A stretch of 9,650 nt of DNA from Beijerinckiaceae bacterium (GTDB lineage: Bacteria > Pseudomonadota > Alphaproteobacteria > Rhizobiales > Beijerinckiaceae): the NCBI GenBank assembly GCA_947456315.1, contig CANGRU010000035.1:1-9650 (forward strand), in the 5' to 3' direction. Both the position numbers and the translations under genes were made by a program. The notes below the pieces were generated by a model. The model saw only the letters and a program-made list of their open reading frames with translations. It was not told the origin of the DNA and searched no databases. Shown piece by piece: positions 6,488-9,650 of this stretch. The stretch's first letter is position 1, and the number at the start of each line of letters is the position of its first letter.

Positions 6488-7450
6488 ATGAGCAGCGCCA
6501 GCGATCCGTTGAACCCCATGGTTCAGACCACCGACACACCGGTTGAGCCGGAATTGCGCTTGCCCTTCGAGACGCTGGAACCCGCCGCTCTGTCGACGCC
6601 GCTGGTTTTGTCTTCCCCCCATTCGGGCGCCATTTATCCGGCGGCCTTTCTGGCAGCCTCCCGCCTCTCCCCCAAAGCCCTGCGCCGCTCCGAAGATGCT
6701 TATGTCGATGAGCTCTATGCGCAGGCGCAGCGGCTCGGCATTCCGATGCTTAAAGCCCATTTCCCGCGCGCCTATCTTGATCTCAATCGCGAGCCTTACG
6801 AGCTCGATCCGCGCATGTTTGAGGGACCCCTGCCCCATATGGCCAATACGCGCTCGCTGCGCGTGGCCGGCGGGCTTGGCACGATTGCGCGCGTGGTCGC
6901 CGAGGGGCAGGAGATCTATTCCGGCCGCCTCCCCGTCGCTGAAGCCCTGCGGCGCATAGACGGGCTCTACAAGCCCTTCCACCACACATTGCGCAGCCTG
7001 TTGCGCCGGGCGCAGCGCGCCTATGGGCTGGCTGTGCTGATCGATTGCCATTCCATGCCCTCCTGGATCGGTGCGGGCACCCAGAAGGCCGAGAAGGTCG
7101 ATGCCGATATTGTGCTGGGTGATCGCTTTGGCACGGCCTGTGGCGGACCCGTTGTCGAATTGGTCGAGCGCCATTTGCGTGATGCCGGCTATCACGTCCA
7201 GCGCAACAAACCCTATGCGGGCGGCTTTATCACCGAACATTACGGCAATCCGCGCGCCGGCTTCCATGCGCTGCAGATCGAAATCAACCGCGCGCTGTAT
7301 CTGGATGAGGACAGTCTGGAGAAAAAGCCGGGCTTCCAACGGCTGAGTGACGATCTTGCCGCCATGAGCCGCAAGCTGATGGCGCTGGCCCAAGAGATGA
7401 GCCAAGCCGGCCAAGGGCTTGGGGCCGGCCTGCCACTGGCGGCCGAATAG
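6488..7450 (+). CDS. N-formylglutamate amidohydrolase family protein
   Basis: The product is 320 residues. The family hydrolyses N-formyl-L-glutamate to formate and glutamate at the end of one histidine-degradation route, using a zinc-dependent carboxypeptidase-like fold. Motifs visible are LSSPHSGAIYP (41-51; His45 a likely metal ligand), SEDAYVDELY (68-77), HFPRAYLDLNREPYELDP (91-108), VLIDCHSMPSW (183-193; Asp186 and His188), and NKPYAGGFITEHYGNP (240-255) followed by HALQIEINRALYLDE (260-274). The ATG at 6488 is chosen with AAGG about 8 nt upstream; ATG 6518 is the alternative and the TTG at 6425 seems too far upstream. No other hut genes are near, so the substrate may be a different N-acyl amino acid. 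A leftward sRNA gene ends 7 bp beyond its stop. Confidence 0.85.
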   Translation: MSSASDPLNPMVQTTDTPVEPELRLPFETLEPAALSTPLVLSSPHSGAIYPAAFLAASRLSPKALRRSEDAYVDELYAQAQRLGIPMLKAHFPRAYLDLNREPYELDPRMFEGPLPHMANTRSLRVAGGLGTIARVVAEGQEIYSGRLPVAEALRRIDGLYKPFHHTLRSLLRRAQRAYGLAVLIDCHSMPSWIGAGTQKAEKVDADIVLGDRFGTACGGPVVELVERHLRDAGYHVQRNKPYAGGFITEHYGNPRAGFHALQIEINRALYLDEDSLEKKPGFQRLSDDLAAMSRKLMALAQEMSQAGQGLGAGLPLAAE

Positions 7451-7457
7451 GTCCCTG

Positions 7458-7498
7458 AAAAAAAGACGGCCGCCGGTTTGCACCAGCGGCCCAAGTCT
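7458..7498 (-). terminator. Rho-independent terminator of the sRNA gene
   Basis: On the minus strand a 9-bp GC-rich stem (7491-7483 with 7476-7468, one U-G pair) has loop UGCAAA and is followed by GUC and seven U. Outer AGAC (7498-7495) can also pair with GUCU (7467-7464). Read on the plus strand the stem has a C-A mismatch and no T-run follows it, so it is not an efficient terminator for the amidohydrolase gene. Confidence 0.82.
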
Positions 7499-7549
7499 AG
7501 GGAGGAAACGCCCAAGGAGGGCATATCAGCGACGACATAGTCATCACGT
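7458..7549 (-). ncRNA. Candidate trans-acting sRNA with anti-Shine-Dalgarno loops, MmgR (alpha-r8)-like
   Basis: Predicted RNA of about 92 nt, starting near the A at 7549 and ending in U7 (7464-7458). Hairpin 1 is GAUGAC-UAU-GUCGUC (7545-7531). Hairpin 2 is GCCC-UCCUU-GGGC (7522-7510), which shows a UCCUU anti-Shine-Dalgarno loop. A single-stranded link UUUCCUCCCU (7508-7499) is a second such site. Hairpin 3 is a 9-bp stem GGCCGCUGG/CCGGCGGCC with loop UGCAAA (7491-7468), then GUC and the U-run. Hairpins 1 and 3 each contain a U-G pair that would be a C-A mismatch if the plus strand were read, so the minus strand is the transcribed one. Pyrimidine-rich CCUCC sites plus a poly-U tail are typical of Hfq-bound rhizobial sRNAs. 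The PhaR-like box in the promoter points to MmgR, which in Sinorhizobium meliloti limits polyhydroxybutyrate granules; this identity is from memory and needs a covariance search. Confidence 0.72.
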
Positions 7550-7555
7550 GAACTA

Positions 7556-7584
7556 TTTATACGTGTGCGCTGCACAAAGAGCAA
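7556..7584 (-). promoter_or_regulatory. Promoter of the minus-strand sRNA
   Basis: On the minus strand TTGCTC (7584-7579, part of CTTGCTC) and TATAAA (7561-7556, part of TATAAAT) are separated by exactly 17 nt. This fits the alphaproteobacterial housekeeping pattern and places the start about 7 nt downstream, at 7549, directly before hairpin 1 of the predicted RNA. Confidence 0.7.
7564..7576. promoter_or_regulatory. Operator-like palindrome, PhaR/AniA type, inside the sRNA promoter spacer
   Basis: TGTGC-GCT-GCACA is a perfect inverted repeat lying wholly between the -35 and -10 boxes, the classical place for a repressor. Read from 7566 to 7577 it is TGCGCTGCACAA, which satisfies the PhaR motif TGCRNYGCASMA that I recall for Bradyrhizobium. 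A second inverted repeat AGCAA-GTG-TTGCT (7580-7592) overlaps the -35, with its centre 16 bp away, and could be a further binding site. Confidence 0.6.
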
Positions 7585-7747
7585 GTGTTGCTGACCTATT
7601 TTTTTCAGCTGCGGCAGACTGTCGCAACTCTCGAAGCAAGCACCTGAAAAGGCGGGGCTTCCGGTCACCCCACGCCGCCCCACCCGGGCCTCGCCTCCGG
7701 CCAGCCTCTCCTGTATGTCTCTGCCATCGCGTTTTGCCGGAGGCTTT

Positions 7748-8545
7748 ATGAGCGCTGTCGATTTTGCCCGTTTCGTCGATGATCTGGCACAGGCCTCGGG
7801 CGAGGCCATTCTGCCGTTTTTCCGCACGCATCTGGGCACTGAGGACAAGAATCACGGCGGCGCCTTTGACCCTGTGACAGAAGCCGACAAAGCAGCCGAA
7901 ACCATCATGCGCCGCATGATCGAGGAAGCCTTTCCCGCGCACGGCATGATCGGCGAGGAATTCGGCAATAAAAATGCCGACGCAGATTATGTCTGGGTGC
8001 TGGATCCCATCGACGGCACCAAGAGCTTCATTTCAGGCTTGCCGGTTTGGGGCTCGTTGATCGGCCTGCAACACAAGGGCCGTCCTTGTTACGGCATGAT
8101 GCACCAGCCTTTCACGCGCGAGCGTTTTTCGGGCGATGGACAAGGCGCGCGTTGGCGCGGGCTTGATCTGCACGGCAAAATGACCGAGCGCACCTTGCGC
8201 ACGCGCGCTTGCGCCTCTCTCGCACAAGCCACACTGATGACAACGCATCCTGCTTTGCTGACGCAAGACACGCGCATTCCCTATCAGCGCGTTGAAGAGA
8301 AAGTGCGCCTGTCTCGCTATGGCGGCGATTGCTATGCCTATTGCATGCTGGCAGCCGGTCACATTGATCTTGTCATCGAGAGCGGTCTGAACCCGTATGA
8401 CATAGTCGCATTGATCCCGATCATCGAGGGCGCTGGCGGCATCATCACGGATTGGTCAGGCGACAGCGCAGCCAAAGGCGGCGCGATTGTCGCAGCAGGC
8501 GACAAGCGCACGCATGAAGAAGCCTTGCGCCTGCTGAACCAATAG
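7748..8545 (+). CDS. hisN: Histidinol-phosphatase, inositol monophosphatase family (HisN)
   Basis: The product is 265 residues, standard for this Mg-dependent phosphatase family. Catalytic and metal residues are visible: VTEADKAAE (43-51), IGEEFG (68-73, Glu70/Glu71), VLDPIDGTKSF (84-94, Asp86 and Asp89) and NPYDIVALIPIIEGAGG (215-231, Asp218). The form 'xPYDxxALIPIxEGAGG', in place of the 'WDxAAG' of inositol or PAP phosphatases, matches the HisN subfamily, which dephosphorylates L-histidinol phosphate in histidine synthesis. Activity on another sugar or inositol phosphate remains possible. The ATG at 7748 is preceded by GGAGG (7739-7743) at 4-nt spacing, better than ATG 7715. It is convergent with kdsD, with only 14 bp between stops and no hairpin in the gap. 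Confidence 0.85.
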   Translation: MSAVDFARFVDDLAQASGEAILPFFRTHLGTEDKNHGGAFDPVTEADKAAETIMRRMIEEAFPAHGMIGEEFGNKNADADYVWVLDPIDGTKSFISGLPVWGSLIGLQHKGRPCYGMMHQPFTRERFSGDGQGARWRGLDLHGKMTERTLRTRACASLAQATLMTTHPALLTQDTRIPYQRVEEKVRLSRYGGDCYAYCMLAAGHIDLVIESGLNPYDIVALIPIIEGAGGIITDWSGDSAAKGGAIVAAGDKRTHEEALRLLNQ

Positions 8546-8559
8546 CAAGAAGATCGGGT

Positions 8560-9552
8560 TTACGCGACGCCCAAGCGCAGCAGGTCGTGCAAATGCACAA
8601 TGCCGCACGGGTGGTTTTGCGGATCCACCACAAGCATGGCTGAAATCTTGCGGCTGTTGAGCATTTCAAGAGCCTCGACACCCAGCGTCTCGGGTGTGAC
8701 CGTGCGCGGGGCGCGCGTCATCACATCATCCACGCGCGCGGCCATCAGATCGGGGCGCATATGACGGCGCAAATCGCCATCGGTGACGATGCCAGCCAGC
8801 GTGCCATCCGTGTTGAGCACGCCGACACAGCCAAAGCCTTTGGCTGAAATCTGCACCACAGCTTCACTCATCAGCGCACCCAGCGAGATGAGCGGCACGC
8901 GCTCATCGCGATGCATGATGTCGCGCACGAACGTCAGCTTGGCGCCGAGCTTGCCGCCGGGATGAAAGACGCGGAAATCCTGCGCGGTGAAACCCTTCAC
9001 CTCGAGCAGTGCCACGGCAATCGCATCTCCCAATGCCAATTGCATGGTGGTTGATGTTGTGGGTGCCAAACCATTGGGGCAGGCTTCTTCGCTTTTTGGC
9101 AAAGCCAAACAGACATCGGCCTCACTACCCAAAGCACTCCCTGCATTTGATGTGATGGCAATCAGCGGAATCTGGAAACGGCGAGAATAGGTAATGATAT
9201 CGGCCAGCTCTGCCGTCTCACCTGACCAGGACAAAGCGAGAATCACATCGCCCTGCTGGATCATGCCGAGATCGCCATGGCTGGCTTCGCCCGGATGAAC
9301 AAAATAGGCCGGCTGTCCGGTGGAGGCGAGTGTTGCTGTGATCTTGCGCCCGACATGGCCCGACTTGCCCATGCCCGTCACAATGACGCGACCATTGGAC
9401 GATGAGATCATCTCAATCGCGCGGGCGAACAGATCGCCAAGGCCGGTTTGGCTGAGGGCCGCCTCAAGGGCTGCAATACCCGCACGCTCAAGACCGAGCG
9501 TGCGAAGGGCGGAGGCCTTGGCCTGTGAAGAATGGGGAGCGCCAGATGTCAT
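8560..9552 (-). CDS. kdsD: Arabinose-5-phosphate isomerase (KdsD/KpsF family)
   Basis: The product is 330 residues, the usual length. The enzyme interconverts D-ribulose-5-phosphate and D-arabinose-5-phosphate, the precursor of KDO in the LPS core. The N-terminal sugar isomerase (SIS) domain, about residues 40-190, shows VIVTGMGKSGHVGRKI (57-71), the catalytic-region block FVHPGEASHGDLGMI (84-98), ILALSWSGETAEL (104-116) and LAPTTSTTMQLALGDA (162-177), followed by FHPGGKLG (196-203). Two CBS domains follow: VRDIMHRDERVPLI onward (about 209-270) and VDDVMTRAPRTVTPE onward to the C-terminus. Start ATG 9552 has a purine-rich GAGAAG a few bases upstream. The stop of the upstream minus-strand gene lies 49 bp before it. 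It provides a common surface-glycan sugar but is not part of the glycosyltransferase operon 3 kb away. Confidence 0.93.
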   Translation of the reverse strand: MTSGAPHSSQAKASALRTLGLERAGIAALEAALSQTGLGDLFARAIEMISSSNGRVIVTGMGKSGHVGRKITATLASTGQPAYFVHPGEASHGDLGMIQQGDVILALSWSGETAELADIITYSRRFQIPLIAITSNAGSALGSEADVCLALPKSEEACPNGLAPTTSTTMQLALGDAIAVALLEVKGFTAQDFRVFHPGGKLGAKLTFVRDIMHRDERVPLISLGALMSEAVVQISAKGFGCVGVLNTDGTLAGIVTDGDLRRHMRPDLMAARVDDVMTRAPRTVTPETLGVEALEMLNSRKISAMLVVDPQNHPCGIVHLHDLLRLGVA

Positions 9553-9584
9553 AGGCTTCTCATACCAGCGCCAAGCTCCAGAGG

Positions 9585-9600
9585 AAACCCCGCAGGGTTT
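9585..9600. repeat. Short inverted repeat, possible weak terminator
   Basis: AAACCC-CGCA-GGGTTT forms a perfect 6-bp stem with a 4-nt loop between the stop of the upstream minus-strand gene and the kdsD start. No real U-run follows on the minus strand, so it may only attenuate or have no role. Confidence 0.35.
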
Positions 9601-9601
9601 T

Positions 9602-9650
9602 CTAGAGTGATCCCAACAGTTTCTTCAATTCAGCCTTGAAGGCCGGCGCC
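9602..9650 (-). CDS. C-terminal end of an unidentified minus-strand gene
   Basis: Reading the minus strand into the window, 15 codons give APAFKAELKKLLGSL followed by TAG (9604-9602). An amphipathic Lys/Leu helix right before a stop, in the same direction as kdsD and 49 bp upstream of its start, is what the end of a neighbouring gene would look like. The stretch is too short to name a family, and coincidence is possible. Confidence 0.4.
   Translation of the reverse strand, partial: APAFKAELKKLLGSL

Noticed and set aside
6440..7483. Long open frame (347 codons) on the minus strand opposite the amidohydrolase gene
   Set aside because: It is a shadow of a GC-rich gene: the plus-strand protein has clear family motifs, whereas this one is an irregular Gly/Arg/His-rich sequence with no recognisable domain.
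7499..7522. AGGGAGG and AAGGAGGG on the plus strand read as ribosome binding sites
   Set aside because: No start codon with a following open frame is correctly spaced; the same bases make sense as anti-Shine-Dalgarno loops of the minus-strand RNA.
7599..7605. T7 run after AGCAA-GTG-TTGCT as a plus-strand terminator
   Set aside because: The hairpin has only five mostly weak base pairs and six bases separate it from the T-run; it is better explained as promoter-region sequence of the sRNA.
8546..8559. Terminator between convergent hisN and kdsD
   Set aside because: The 14-bp gap contains no inverted repeat or T-run.
1..9650. CRISPR array, insertion sequence, toxin-antitoxin pair or phage defence genes
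   Set aside because: No regularly spaced repeats, transposase motifs, terminal repeats or small paired genes are seen; every sizeable open frame is assigned to a housekeeping, glycan or transport family or is a shadow.

Overview
This window looks like the chromosome of an alphaproteobacterium, most likely order Hyphomicrobiales (Rhizobiales). The evidence is a very well conserved CpdR response regulator, a periplasmic Bug-type (TctC-like) solute receptor, KDO-pathway KdsD, and a Rhizobiales-style anti-Shine-Dalgarno small RNA. No mobile element, CRISPR array or phage gene is visible.

Left part (1-1626): the 3' part of an exported tetratricopeptide-repeat protein converges on an orphan tripartite-tricarboxylate-type substrate-binding protein. 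The two stop codons share one TTAA. Centre-left (1650-5686): a small glycosyltransferase locus. A GT11 fucosyltransferase-like gene runs leftward. A GT61 (DUF563) enzyme, a GT2-like enzyme and a further GT-A-like enzyme run rightward with almost no spacing (5 bp, then an ATGA overlap). This set probably decorates a surface glycan such as LPS O-chain or exopolysaccharide. The fucosyltransferase has no ordinary start codon; its conserved N-terminus requires initiation at CTG or ATT.

Centre-right (5687-7450): tRNA-Val(GAC) with its own terminator, then cpdR (leftward), divergent from an N-formylglutamate amidohydrolase family gene (rightward).

The most interesting stretch is 7451-7600. It looks like a complete, unannotated small RNA gene on the minus strand: a -35/-10 pair with a 17-nt spacer, three hairpins, two exposed UCCUU/UCCUCCC anti-Shine-Dalgarno segments and a strong U7 terminator. 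G-U pairs in two hairpins show that the minus strand is the transcribed one. A perfect TGTGC-N3-GCACA palindrome fills the promoter spacer and fits the PhaR/AniA operator pattern as I remember it. Together these make a homologue of the rhizobial sRNA MmgR (alpha-r8 type, linked to polyhydroxybutyrate control) the best candidate identity.

Right end (7748-9650): hisN (histidinol-phosphatase of the inositol monophosphatase family) converges on kdsD (arabinose-5-phosphate isomerase, first step to KDO). The last 49 bases hold the C-terminal codons of another minus-strand gene.
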